NCBI GenBank assembly: GCA_030603365.1
Contig: JAUVXV010000001.1
Location: 372,001-436,000 of the forward strand
DNA length: 64,000 nt
DNA from: Candidatus Heimdallarchaeota archaeon
Lineage (GTDB): Archaea > Asgardarchaeota > Heimdallarchaeia > Heimdallarchaeales > Heimdallarchaeaceae
Direction: 5' to 3'
This document shows, piece after piece, positions 18,864 to 28,406 of this stretch. Position 1 is the stretch's first letter; each line of letters begins with the position of its first letter. The notes under the pieces are model-generated. The model did not search any database, was not told the DNA's origin, and worked only from the letters and a program-made list of their open reading frames with translations. The position numbers and the translations under genes are program-made.

Positions 18864-21389
18864 TTACTCATCCAAAAGATGAAGTTGTTTTAGTATGTTT
18901 TTTTCTCCTGCTAGAATTTCCTCTACGAATAGATTCTTACTAGTTTTTCTCAAAATCTCTAGTAAAACTAATTCTGGAGATTCATATATTTTTGGTGCTC
19001 CAAGAATACTTCTAATTTTTGTTGTTTGTGTGCCTTCCCATTCACCAATATTATATTGAATAGTTAAAAGAAGGTTGCCGAACTCTTCAATACCTGTACT
19101 TGAAAAATATTCAGAAGCTTGAACAATAATCTCATTGTAATCTTTTTCTCCCTTTATAATAAACTGCCAAAGTAAGTCGATTAAGAAAAGTACACCTCTT
19201 AGATAATAATAATTAGATTCGATAACAATACCACTTAACAAGCCAATGTAATTATCAACTTCTTGAGCTACAAAAGGATCTCGGAGATTTTCTTTGTTTA
19301 TTTCAATTACAAGTAGTATTAGATTAAACAGAATCCCTGATGAAATTAATTTATCTGTTTCAAGTGTTTTTTGTATTGTAGTTGCTAAACTAGTATAAGC
19401 TTCAACATATTCTTCATTATACATTTTCTTCAAAGCTTCAAGATATACTATCCAATTCTCTAATTCACTAATTTCATCTTGAAGTTCTCTTAGCTGTGAT
19501 AGAATTTCATCAAAGAATTCATCATTTTTCTCTAAAATATACAATAACCCTTTTTCCACCAGTACTTTGCTCAAGGTTAACTTGAGATTATTATCAATTA
19601 AGAATCTCTCTGCATATTTGTAATTCTCTTTAGAATCCTCTAATTTGTTCAAATATAGATTTACTTTAGCCTTGTTCAGGTTAATAATCACATTCTCAAT
19701 GTAATCTTCTTCTTCAGTGAGCAAACCTAACACTTTGTTATATCTTGCCAGACTTTCTTTAAAATCTCCCTTTATTGCTAAAATGTCTGCAATCTTTCTC
19801 AAACATCTAATCCTCTTATTTCGATCAAAAACATCAGAATAATGGCTATAGGATGATCTTAGCTTAACTAAAGCTTCATCAAACTTACCTTGTTGAATAT
19901 CAAAAGAAGCTTGAAGTTCTTTTATCTCTGCGATCTTCATGCTATCTGATATGCGCAAGAAGTAATTCTTAGCTTTTTCTAGGTGACTTTCAGCTTTCTT
20001 TATTTTACTTAGTCTAGTATAGGCTTGGGCAATCACAATGTCACAGTGGGCTATACTATCTTCATCTCCTACTTCAAAATATAGAATTTGACATGCTAAT
20101 AGTGTGAATATTTGTTTACTTATTTCTTCGCTTCGGCTAATGGCAATTTGTGCTCTAATTCTTAAGGCATCTGTTTTTCCTTTTTGATATTGTATCTCTT
20201 CTGAAAGTGTTTCGATTTGATGTGTTCTCTTAATAGCTGAGACAAAATTTCCTTGTCTATAGTCACTGATTGCTATTTGAACCAAAGCTTTAGCAAATTG
20301 TCTTTTGTTAGCAATATTGACAACCTGACTATATGCCTTATCATAAATCTCCTGAGATTTTTCTTTATCATTGGTCGTTGAAAAGCTTTCAGCCAAAGCT
20401 AATAATGTCAAGAAAGTATTACTGTAATCGTGATATTGATTGAAAAGTGAATGCGCCATCTCTAAGCTGTTTCTAGCTAATTTATGATTTCCTAGTTTTA
20501 CCAGAATCTGCCCTCTCATAAAGTGCCCTTTAGCAGCGTAGTATTGTGATATTCCTTGAAGTTTATCATTTGTTTGTGCTGCTAGAATATTCCCTTTCTT
20601 CAGCTCTCCCTTTAGGAAATGAACATGAGCTAAACCAATATCTGCTGCTCCCATTAAAGGTATATTGGATAGGTTTTCAGCTAACTTCTTTGATCGAGTA
20701 AATATCTTCTCTGATGCAATATAATCTGATGAATCTAATTGCTGTTCTCCTAGTATTTGCAAACCTATTAGCTGCCAGTATTGATCATTTGCGTTTTTCC
20801 TTTTTTCTACAAACTCTTCTATTTTTTTAATACCTGAAATGTTGCTTGCTGATTGAAGTTCTATTAAACCTTCAATAAAATCTCTCAATTCTTGAAGTTG
20901 TTGTGGAATTCTTCTAATATTTCTTGAATCAAAAATATCTTCTAGCAAGTTTTTATACTTATCAACATTTTCTGTGTCACCAATTAACTCTTTTAGATAT
21001 GTTATCCAAAAAATTGCTTCTATAAGAGGGACATTATCAGAAGTTTCAGTATCTATAACTTGCTGAAGTAAGGTTATTGCTTCATCTACCTCACCAATTT
21101 CAAAAAGAGCAACACTTCCCCAAACCTTTGTACCTACAATAGAGTCTGTAATGGATTTTATCGCTAAATCATACTGACCTGTAATTACGCCTATTTTTCC
21201 TGCTAAATACCTAAGTTCTTCATCAGTTTCATAAACAGGGTCGTCAATAATATTCCATAATATCCTGCCAATTTGTTTTGAGGCTTCAGCTGTAAATTTT
21301 CCATGGAGTGTTTGAATAATAAATTCTGTTAATTCAGGACTTATTCGGTTCCTGTGTGCAACGATCTCAGGTGGTATAGATTCAGCCAT
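18864..21389 (-). CDS. Large tetratricopeptide-repeat protein
   Basis: 841 aa, almost wholly alpha-helical, made of degenerate TPR-type repeats (for example GDFKESLARYNKVLGLL, GKFDEALVKLRSSYSHY, GNHKLARNSLEMAHSLF). No enzymatic motif, signal peptide or transmembrane segment is visible, so a cytoplasmic scaffold for protein contacts is likely. Long TPR proteins of this kind are common in Asgard genomes. It converges with purB. Partners unknown. Confidence 0.75.
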   Translation of the reverse strand: MAESIPPEIVAHRNRISPELTEFIIQTLHGKFTAEASKQIGRILWNIIDDPVYETDEELRYLAGKIGVITGQYDLAIKSITDSIVGTKVWGSVALFEIGEVDEAITLLQQVIDTETSDNVPLIEAIFWITYLKELIGDTENVDKYKNLLEDIFDSRNIRRIPQQLQELRDFIEGLIELQSASNISGIKKIEEFVEKRKNANDQYWQLIGLQILGEQQLDSSDYIASEKIFTRSKKLAENLSNIPLMGAADIGLAHVHFLKGELKKGNILAAQTNDKLQGISQYYAAKGHFMRGQILVKLGNHKLARNSLEMAHSLFNQYHDYSNTFLTLLALAESFSTTNDKEKSQEIYDKAYSQVVNIANKRQFAKALVQIAISDYRQGNFVSAIKRTHQIETLSEEIQYQKGKTDALRIRAQIAISRSEEISKQIFTLLACQILYFEVGDEDSIAHCDIVIAQAYTRLSKIKKAESHLEKAKNYFLRISDSMKIAEIKELQASFDIQQGKFDEALVKLRSSYSHYSDVFDRNKRIRCLRKIADILAIKGDFKESLARYNKVLGLLTEEEDYIENVIINLNKAKVNLYLNKLEDSKENYKYAERFLIDNNLKLTLSKVLVEKGLLYILEKNDEFFDEILSQLRELQDEISELENWIVYLEALKKMYNEEYVEAYTSLATTIQKTLETDKLISSGILFNLILLVIEINKENLRDPFVAQEVDNYIGLLSGIVIESNYYYLRGVLFLIDLLWQFIIKGEKDYNEIIVQASEYFSSTGIEEFGNLLLTIQYNIGEWEGTQTTKIRSILGAPKIYESPELVLLEILRKTSKNLFVEEILAGEKNILKQLHLLDE

Positions 21390-21459
21390 CGATAATCCTT
21401 CTATAAGCTAATATTATAAAATAAAGATATCTAACAATAAAAAAACTTTATGTAACTGA

Positions 21460-21708
21460 TTATTCCATCTTTAAGGACTCAAGATTGACATTTACTACCT
21501 GTTTAACTCCAGGAATCCTTTCTTTCAGTACTCGTTCAACATAGCCTGTTAAGGTTAATTGGCTGTAAGGACAACCTCTGCATGCACCTTGCAATTCTAC
21601 TCTAACGGTCCCAGTTTCTTCATTTACTTCTACAAGTTCGATGTCTCCACCATCTTGTTGAAGTGCTACACGAATTTCATTAAGTGTGGCTTGAACCTTA
21701 TCTTTCAT
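21460..21708 (-). CDS. NifU-like C-terminal domain Fe-S scaffold
   Basis: 82 aa stand-alone NifU C-terminal domain. ALQQDGGDIELVEV and the cluster-binding CRGCPYSQLTL (CxxC) are diagnostic. Such proteins hold or deliver Fe-S clusters to apo-proteins; this window encodes many Fe-S enzymes. The frame extends to TTG 21720, but GGTGAT just upstream places the start at ATG 21708. Confidence 0.9.
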   Translation of the reverse strand: MKDKVQATLNEIRVALQQDGGDIELVEVNEETGTVRVELQGACRGCPYSQLTLTGYVERVLKERIPGVKQVVNVNLESLKME

Positions 21709-21799
21709 TATTATCACCAATTTATCTGGTTGTGAAAGTGTAGCTAGTGGTATTTATAGGTGTTTTTCTCGTACAACTTTTTTTTGTTTAAATTATCCT

Positions 21800-22342
21800 T
21801 TATCCCTCAAGCTGTTTGTAGACTTCACTTGTAAATGGTATTAGAGACATAATTATTGCTCTTTTAAAGACATCTTTCCTCATTATACGATTTTTTGTGA
21901 AAATTGCTGTACTTCCACCTTTTTGTTTGACATTATCCTCTTTTGCAATTCTATCCATAATGTCTCCTAGTTCCTTTTCTTTATTTGCTATAAGCTCATC
22001 AAATACAGCTCTAGGCAATGGCATTCTTCCTCCACCAGCGATTGATTTGACTCCACTACTATCACTCACACACACATACCAAGTTAGAAAAGCTCCGTGT
22101 TCATCTGCACTCATTCCCCCCTCCATGCTCACATAATAATCAGCTTTCTCAATTGTTTGAGCTATTTCAATCCGTTTTAATGCAGAATTTAGTGTTTCCT
22201 CAGAAGACATAGGTTGTTTAAAACCACCTAATTTCGCTGACAAATCTAAGAAATTCACCTCCATTTCCATAAAATATGATTTAAACGCTTCTTCTGCAGC
22301 TGAAATCTTAACAGGATTCTTAGAACAGACTATTATTTTCAT
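21800..22342 (-). CDS. yjjX: Inosine/xanthosine triphosphatase (YjjX/DUF84 family)
   Basis: 180 aa. The N-terminus MKIIVCSKNPVKISAAEEAF, EGGMSADEHGAFLTWYVCV and KGGSTAIFTKNRIMRKD match the non-canonical purine NTPase family that hydrolyses ITP/XTP to the monophosphate, keeping deaminated purines out of nucleic acids. Single domain, usual length. Confidence 0.88.
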   Translation of the reverse strand: MKIIVCSKNPVKISAAEEAFKSYFMEMEVNFLDLSAKLGGFKQPMSSEETLNSALKRIEIAQTIEKADYYVSMEGGMSADEHGAFLTWYVCVSDSSGVKSIAGGGRMPLPRAVFDELIANKEKELGDIMDRIAKEDNVKQKGGSTAIFTKNRIMRKDVFKRAIIMSLIPFTSEVYKQLEG

Positions 22343-22410
22343 TATTTTCAGTCTCTAAATAATGATATCTTTTTTAAGCATGATGTACAAACATATTTTA
22401 GGTGTTTAGG

Positions 22411-23238
22411 ATGAATGAATGCCACTATTGTAGAAACCCAGTACAATCTCATTGGAACTTTTGTCGTAAATGTGGAGCAAGACAGGTTCATAAAGAAGAA
22501 CCAGAGCTGGTTGTTAAATCAGAAGAAGTCATTGAAATAGCTAAAGTAGATCCAACCTCCCCGACTGGTATGATCTATGAACCTTTTGAACCAGAAGAAG
22601 TGAAAATAGAGGAAAAGGAAGAGAAAAAAGAGCTAACAGATGATGAACTTGTTGAAAGAATTGCAGATGTGATAATCAAACGAGAGCAATTCAACGCACT
22701 TCTCAAGAAGAAAAGCGAACTTGATGATGAGATAAATAAATTACTTGACCGAGTTAAAAACAAATTAATTCCTCGAGATGAAGCATTACCTCGAATTAAG
22801 AATTTGAAGGAAGAAGTGGAAGAAGTTACATCTCTAGAAGATGAATTTGAAAATTTCTCCGCTATTTTACCAATTGAAGAGATTATTGAAGACAGAGCTA
22901 ATCAACGTCAAAAGCTCAAAAAATTGTCTGGACTTAAAGGAGACAAAGCTGTCAGTAGGGCTACTTTAGAAGAAATGGAGACCAAATTTAAGAAAAATAT
23001 TGACAACCTAACAACTAAGCTAAATATAGAATTAGCTAAAATGAGAAAAACTTTTGATGCTCTAGAAAGAAAAATGAAATCACTTCAAAGAGATTTAGAA
23101 GTTCTTTATGTGAACTCGCAGACAGGAGAACTATCAGCTAAGAAATATGAGCAACATAAACAAGACAAATCAAAAGAAATCGAAAAAATGAAAAAAGTCA
23201 GTAAAACCGTTGCGAGTATTCTAGCTGAAGCAAGATAA
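22411..23238 (+). CDS. Zinc-ribbon plus coiled-coil protein
   Basis: About 275 aa. A zinc ribbon opens the chain (CHYCRNPV...FCRKCGARQ, two CxxC pairs) and the rest is charged coiled coil (LKKKSELDDEINKLLDRVKN; KNIDNLTTKLNIELAKM). No catalytic domain. The frame reaches back to GTG 22402, but ATG 22411 has GGTG at a good distance. The MBL-fold gene begins 12 bases downstream, so they are probably cotranscribed. Function unknown. Confidence 0.7.
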   Translation: MNECHYCRNPVQSHWNFCRKCGARQVHKEEPELVVKSEEVIEIAKVDPTSPTGMIYEPFEPEEVKIEEKEEKKELTDDELVERIADVIIKREQFNALLKKKSELDDEINKLLDRVKNKLIPRDEALPRIKNLKEEVEEVTSLEDEFENFSAILPIEEIIEDRANQRQKLKKLSGLKGDKAVSRATLEEMETKFKKNIDNLTTKLNIELAKMRKTFDALERKMKSLQRDLEVLYVNSQTGELSAKKYEQHKQDKSKEIEKMKKVSKTVASILAEAR

Positions 23239-23250
23239 GTGGGTGTAAAA

Positions 23251-24234
23251 ATGATATCTGACCCAATACATACAATTAATGATAAAATTGCAATTATTGA
23301 TGGACCTTCTGGTGATGGGGGAGAACGTAATAGAGGATATTTACTTGGTAAAAATTCTTTTGCTATAATCAATACTGGTAGAAAAGGAAGCATCGAAAAT
23401 ACATTCCTAGAAGCCATTCATAATAAAGGAAAAGATGCAAAAGATGTAAAATATATTTTCATAACCCATCCTTATCCAGATGTAATGGGAGGAGTATATC
23501 GTTTAAAGAAAATCTTTCCAAAGGCTCAAGTAGCAATTCATGAAAAATGTAAAGATATTATGAGTGAGCCAAATACAATAAGAGATGTAAATTTCCGATT
23601 TACTAGAAAAGAAAAACTGTATTTTGCAGTGAAAAAGGATCCTTTTGATGATTTGGAGAAGTTTAAACCTGATATTTATTTCAAAGACGGAGAAAAGTTT
23701 GAACTTGATAACACTAAATTGATGGTTATTAATTTTGATGGTATTTGTAAAGGACATAGTATGTTTTTTGCTACTGCTGAAAGAACTATGTTCACAGGTG
23801 ATGCACTTAATCTTTACCCAGCTTTGTCCAGTAGTTATCTAATTGATTTTTCAGGATCATATAAAAAATGGCTGAAAAACATCGAATTTCTAGAAAAAGC
23901 AAAAATTTCAATGATTTGCCCTGCACATGATGGTTATCAAGAAAATAGACATGTTATACCATATATAGATGACGTGAAAATAGCATTCAATCAATTCGAA
24001 AATCAGCTTGAGATGGCAATGACAGAACAAAAATATCTTACCATGAATCAGTTAATTGAACGAGTTCATAACTCTCAAGGAATAGTATGGTACCATCCGT
24101 ACTCTGTTCTAGCTCCAAAGGCCAACATGGCAGCACATTTGCAAAAGCTAATAGATGAACAAAAAATTCAGAGAAACGAAAAATCTGATCCCATTACTTA
24201 TACGTACATAGCTCCAAAAGATGATTTTATCTAA
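23251..24234 (+). CDS. Metallo-beta-lactamase-fold hydrolase
   Basis: About 327 aa. The MBL metal motif is present as THPYPDVMGG (HxxxD form, with Tyr-Pro replacing the second His of HxHxDH), later His in KGHSMFFA, Asp in FTGDALNL and CPAHDGY. A C-terminal winged-helix-like region (~255-325) resembles the LACTB2-like arrangement. The altered HxHxDH motif suggests a one-metal or unusual site. Substrate unknown: glyoxalase II-like thioesterase or nuclease are options. ATG 23251 follows GGGTG; GTG 23239 is an alternative start. Confidence 0.75.
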   Translation: MISDPIHTINDKIAIIDGPSGDGGERNRGYLLGKNSFAIINTGRKGSIENTFLEAIHNKGKDAKDVKYIFITHPYPDVMGGVYRLKKIFPKAQVAIHEKCKDIMSEPNTIRDVNFRFTRKEKLYFAVKKDPFDDLEKFKPDIYFKDGEKFELDNTKLMVINFDGICKGHSMFFATAERTMFTGDALNLYPALSSSYLIDFSGSYKKWLKNIEFLEKAKISMICPAHDGYQENRHVIPYIDDVKIAFNQFENQLEMAMTEQKYLTMNQLIERVHNSQGIVWYHPYSVLAPKANMAAHLQKLIDEQKIQRNEKSDPITYTYIAPKDDFI

Positions 24235-24246
24235 GCAAAAAACAGC

Positions 24247-25431
24247 TTAGATTTCTTTTATTATTTCTTTAAGAACAGAGAAAGGGTTTTCGATATCTTT
24301 TACAGAAATCTGGGCAAATGATTTATTTCCGCCACCTTTTGCACCTGTTTTAGAACTAAGTTTGCTTACAACCTCATTTGCAGGTAGTGATTCCAAAGAT
24401 GAGAGAAGATATAGAATACTATTGCTTCCAAGTAATCCAAGAAAAGAATCTTTCTCAAGTTCTTTTGCTGAAGATTGAATTATTTGTCTGTCAATTTCAT
24501 CTAATTCCAGAATCGTTACATGCTTATCATTTATTTCTTCGCTCCAAGTTTTAATATTTTCAAAAATCATTTTCAATAATTTTACATTTCCTTGAACTAG
24601 AGTTTCATTATTTCTAATCTTATTAGTAACCATTTCTAACAGTTTTTTTCCTTTCTTCTCTGTAATTTCTTCCAAATTATTCATTAGTAGCCTCTGTTCA
24701 TTAGCAAAATTTATTGCATGTTTATCAACAAAATATTTGATCATGTTCCCTTTGTAACTATCAAAGACTATTCCTTTAATCTCTGATAAATTTCTTACAT
24801 GAATACCTCCACAGCAGACTAAATCGAAACCTTCGTCTTTACCTAACTGAATCAATCTTACTGTATCTTCATCAGATGTTTTTCCTCTTGTTATTGACTT
24901 ATATCTTTTAGAATAAGTTTCTTGATCAACAATTATGGATATAATTTCCGCATCTTGATTAAGTGTATTGTTCTCTTCTTCAATGGCATCAAAAATATCG
25001 GAAAGATTGAGTTTTTTATCAATTTCAATCTCTACTTTTCCTTCCTCAAAATTTGCTTTTAATGTTTTACAATCATATTTTTTCATTAAAATATGAGTCA
25101 ATAGGTGCTGTGAGGTGTGGGCTTTCATAAATTCATATCTTCTCTCCCAATCAAGTTTCAGCAATACTTCTATGCCTACCTCAAACTGAATCTCTTTATT
25201 CTTCTTTATTTTATGCCAAATTTCTTCATCTTTTTTGTAAACTTCTACTATAGGAAATTCAGTATCAAGATAGAGAATTCTTCCCTTATCGTGCAACTGC
25301 CCCCCACCTCCTGGATAAAAAAAGGTTTGGCTAAACTGTACTTCTGACCCTTTAATTTTTGTAATCTTTGCATTAATCTCTTGTTGGTAAGGAGAACTCC
25401 AATATATGGCTGTAGCTGATTCTTGATTCAT
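24247..25431 (-). CDS. alaX: AlaX-type alanyl-tRNA editing protein, long form
   Basis: 394 aa trans-editing factor related to the editing and C-terminal domains of alanyl-tRNA synthetase; it hydrolyses Ser- or Gly-tRNA(Ala). The N-terminal domain has FYPGGGGQLHDKG, the editing domain has zinc ligands HTSQH and CCGGIH, and the C-terminal ~150 residues (KTGAKGGGNKSFAQIS) correspond to the DHHA1/C-Ala domain, so it is the AlaX-L class. Cytoplasmic. Convergent with the MBL gene. Confidence 0.9.
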   Translation of the reverse strand: MNQESATAIYWSSPYQQEINAKITKIKGSEVQFSQTFFYPGGGGQLHDKGRILYLDTEFPIVEVYKKDEEIWHKIKKNKEIQFEVGIEVLLKLDWERRYEFMKAHTSQHLLTHILMKKYDCKTLKANFEEGKVEIEIDKKLNLSDIFDAIEEENNTLNQDAEIISIIVDQETYSKRYKSITRGKTSDEDTVRLIQLGKDEGFDLVCCGGIHVRNLSEIKGIVFDSYKGNMIKYFVDKHAINFANEQRLLMNNLEEITEKKGKKLLEMVTNKIRNNETLVQGNVKLLKMIFENIKTWSEEINDKHVTILELDEIDRQIIQSSAKELEKDSFLGLLGSNSILYLLSSLESLPANEVVSKLSSKTGAKGGGNKSFAQISVKDIENPFSVLKEIIKEI

Positions 25432-25503
25432 TAAAGGGAAATAATGGGATTCAATAAAAAAAGTTGTGATTAAATAGAATAAATAAAAGAAAAAAAGTGA
25501 AAA

Positions 25504-26118
25504 TTAAGCTTTTTTCAGTTTTGCACCGCAAGTTGTACAAAAATCATCAGTTCCTTTATTTGTGCCACCACAATGAGTGCAAAATATTTCACCAAGTTGT
25601 TTAACTGGTTGTGCTGGTTGTTGTGCTGGTTGGTAAGCAGTTTGAACTGGTTGATAAGCTCCTGTTGCAGCTTCAACATCATCTGCTTTATCTTTCCATA
25701 CAGCTCCACCTATAGCTGATCCAATAGCTGCTGCTCCAACAAACATAGCTGCTGCTACTATCATAGCTATAAGGAAAATTATTCCAACTACTACAAGCAA
25801 GACACCACCTATTGCCCCAACCAATCCAGTAATGAGGTTATCAGATACTGATTCTGCAAAGGTTTCTCCTGCTGTAAACATAATTACTCCAACTACTATT
25901 CCAAAGAGAGCTATAAGACCAGAAATTGCACCTGCTATTTTAACTCCATCACTCTTATAAGCTAAGAATCCTAGTACAAATCCACCCAGTATGACCCCCC
26001 CTGCAGTAAATGCTATATTACCATAATTTCCTGTATTTGTGAAAACTACCATAGGAATCATTATTCCAAGTCCTACTACAGTTCCCAGTACATCAAATAG
26101 TGCTCTACTACGTGCCAT
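25504..26118 (-). CDS. Four-helix membrane protein with C-terminal zinc ribbon
   Basis: 204 aa. Four hydrophobic helices (residues ~8-130, Gly/Ala/Val-rich), a Pro/Gln/Ala linker (AYQPAQQPAQP) and a C-terminal zinc ribbon (FCTHCGGTN...FCTTCGAKL). Zinc-ribbon membrane proteins like this are frequent in archaea; no function is known. Monocistronic, divergent from the ACD alpha gene. Confidence 0.7.
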   Translation of the reverse strand: MARSRALFDVLGTVVGLGIMIPMVVFTNTGNYGNIAFTAGGVILGGFVLGFLAYKSDGVKIAGAISGLIALFGIVVGVIMFTAGETFAESVSDNLITGLVGAIGGVLLVVVGIIFLIAMIVAAAMFVGAAAIGSAIGGAVWKDKADDVEAATGAYQPVQTAYQPAQQPAQPVKQLGEIFCTHCGGTNKGTDDFCTTCGAKLKKA

Positions 26119-26241
26119 GAAATATTATTGGACTTTTTACTATATATTTGTTTAGAAACAAGAAATGCAACTTAGTATTGTTTTGTAAAGAGTAGTATTC
26201 CAAAAATTTTTAACAAATATAAAGAGTGATTGTTGAGAGCT

Positions 26242-27663
26242 ATGACAGCGAGACTAGAGAAATATTTTAACGCTAAATCATTTTGCGTGGTAGGAGCTTC
26301 TACAACACCCAATAAACCAGGGAATGTCGTAGCATATAATTTTGTTCATTCTTTCCCTGGTGAGACTTACTTGGTTAATCCAAGGGGTGGGGAGTTATAC
26401 AATAAAAAACTCTACAAATCTATATTAGAGATAGATGCTCAAATTGATGCAGCATGTATTATTGTACCTGCTAAGTATACACCTCAAACATTAAAACAGT
26501 GTGGTGAAAAAGGTATAAAAAATGTGATAATTACCACCGGTGGTTTTAGTGAAGCAGGTGAAGAAGGCTTACAATTACAGCAACAAATGCTCGAAATCAT
26601 GAAAAAATATGAAATTAATGTTATTGGTCCAAATTGTCTCGGACTCTATTCTCCTGCTCTTGGTTACGATACAATGTTTTTACCATCGAGTAAATTAAAG
26701 AGACCAAAAAGTGGCCCTGTTTCCATTTTAACACAAAGTGGTGCTTTCGGAGCAGCTTTTATAGATCAACTTTCTAGACTGGGTTCTGGACAATGGGTTT
26801 CTAAATTTGTTTCCTATGGTAATGCCAGTGATATAAATGAAACAGATTCATTAGAATATGTTGGTAATGATTCAAATACTAAAATGGTACTCATTTATCT
26901 TGAAGATTTCAAAGATGGACGAAGATTTATGGAAAAAGCCAGAGAGATTTCTTTAAGAAAACCTATAATGGGAATTAAAGCGAATAGGACAGAAACAGGT
27001 GCTAAAGCTGGAGCTTCCCATACTGCTGCTTTATCTTCAGATGATGTTATTGTTGATGACCTTATGAAAGATGCTGGTATAATCAGAGTTACAACTTGGG
27101 ATCAGTTAGAAGACTGTGTCTTAGCATTTGGAACACAACCTCTTCCACTCGGAGATAAAGTTGCTATAATTACTGATGGGGGAGGAGCAGGTGTAATGGC
27201 TTCTGATATGGTTTCTGATTGTAATCTAAAACTAGCAAAATTCTCTTTAGATGTTCAAACTAAATTGAACGAAATCTTCCCCTCATTTTATGCTACAGGA
27301 AATCCTATAGACATTACAGGAAGTGCAACAGCTGAAGATTATAAAATTGCACTAGAAGCAGCTTATAATGATCCTGAAGTAAATTCAGTGGTTAACATCT
27401 GTATTCCTGTTATACCAGATTTAGATATCAATGAATATATGAAAATTACTAAAGAAATTGCAAAGAGAAAAGAAAAACCCTTTGTAACTGCATTAGTAGG
27501 AGGAGAAGAAGCAGATTTTGCAGCTGCTGAATTATTAAGAGAAGACATTCCAGTTTTTACTAGCCCTGGAAGAGCTGTTAGGGCATTAGGAATGTTAACA
27601 GATTATACAAATTATCTAAGGAAACACGGTGTGGATCCAAGTTCAATTTCAGTGGAGGAATAA
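26242..27663 (+). CDS. acdA: ADP-forming acetate/acyl-CoA synthetase alpha subunit
   Basis: About 473 aa. Has the CoA-binding Rossmann domain (FCVVGASTTPNKPG...YLVNPRG), the ligase-CoA domain (GPNCLGLYSP, SILTQSGAFGAAF) and the phospho-His loop (GAKAGASHTAALSSDD) whose His is phosphorylated in catalysis. With the beta subunit it makes ATP from acyl-CoA, ADP and Pi, the main substrate-level phosphorylation of peptide-fermenting archaea. Preferred start ATG 26242; TTG 26230 is possible. The beta gene starts two bases after its stop. Confidence 0.93.
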   Translation: MTARLEKYFNAKSFCVVGASTTPNKPGNVVAYNFVHSFPGETYLVNPRGGELYNKKLYKSILEIDAQIDAACIIVPAKYTPQTLKQCGEKGIKNVIITTGGFSEAGEEGLQLQQQMLEIMKKYEINVIGPNCLGLYSPALGYDTMFLPSSKLKRPKSGPVSILTQSGAFGAAFIDQLSRLGSGQWVSKFVSYGNASDINETDSLEYVGNDSNTKMVLIYLEDFKDGRRFMEKAREISLRKPIMGIKANRTETGAKAGASHTAALSSDDVIVDDLMKDAGIIRVTTWDQLEDCVLAFGTQPLPLGDKVAIITDGGGAGVMASDMVSDCNLKLAKFSLDVQTKLNEIFPSFYATGNPIDITGSATAEDYKIALEAAYNDPEVNSVVNICIPVIPDLDINEYMKITKEIAKRKEKPFVTALVGGEEADFAAAELLREDIPVFTSPGRAVRALGMLTDYTNYLRKHGVDPSSISVEE

Positions 27664-27665
27664 AA

Positions 27666-28352
27666 ATGAGCGATAATAAAACACTTTTCCAAGAAGCAAA
27701 ATTAGAAAATCGTGAAGCACTTTTAGAACATGAAGCTAAAGAAGTTTTGAAAAATATGGGTGTTAAAATACCTCCATCTAAACTAGCTAAGACAGAAGAT
27801 GAAGCTGTAAGTGCTGCTGAATCCTTTGATTATCCTGTAGTAATGAAACTAATGTCTTCTGATGTTCTTCATAAAACAGATGCAAAAGCAGTAATAATAG
27901 ATCTAAACTCTCCTTCGGAAGTAAGAGAAACATTTCAAGATTTCATGACAAGGTTCGCAAATGTTGCTGTAGCTGGAGTATTAGTTGAAAAGATGGTTAA
28001 AAAAGGAATTGAGCTAATTATAGGAACTAATACAGATGATGACTTCGGTCCTGTAATCTTATTTGGTGTTGGAGGAGTCTTAGTAGAAGCAATCAAAGAT
28101 GTTGTATTTCGAATGTGTCCTACTACAAAAGAGCAAGCTTTTGATGCAATCAACGAGATTAGAGCTAAAGTTATCTTGGAAGGATTTAGAGGTCTTCCTG
28201 CAGTAAATAAAAATGAACTATCAGACTTATTGGTTAAAATATCTCAACTAGCTTGGGAATATCGTGATTATATCTTAGAAATGGATTTCAACCCAATTAT
28301 CGCTAATGAAGATGGATTGTTCCCAGTAGATGCACGAATAATTCTAAAATAA
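27666..28352 (+). CDS. acdB: ADP-forming acetate/acyl-CoA synthetase beta subunit
   Basis: 228 aa ATP-grasp subunit partner of the preceding alpha subunit. The beta His is in VLHKTDAKAV, followed by EKMVKKGIELIIGTNTDDDFG, GVGGVLVEAIKDVVFRM and MDFNPIIA. A strong GTGGAGGAA ribosome-binding site lies inside the last codons of the alpha gene, so the two are translationally coupled. Compare with the unpaired copy at 13190-13885. Confidence 0.93.
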   Translation: MSDNKTLFQEAKLENREALLEHEAKEVLKNMGVKIPPSKLAKTEDEAVSAAESFDYPVVMKLMSSDVLHKTDAKAVIIDLNSPSEVRETFQDFMTRFANVAVAGVLVEKMVKKGIELIIGTNTDDDFGPVILFGVGGVLVEAIKDVVFRMCPTTKEQAFDAINEIRAKVILEGFRGLPAVNKNELSDLLVKISQLAWEYRDYILEMDFNPIIANEDGLFPVDARIILK

Positions 28353-28406
28353 TCCATTTCTCTCTTCTTGTTTTAGAAATTAAGAGTGCTAAAAAGAGAA
28401 TTTATT

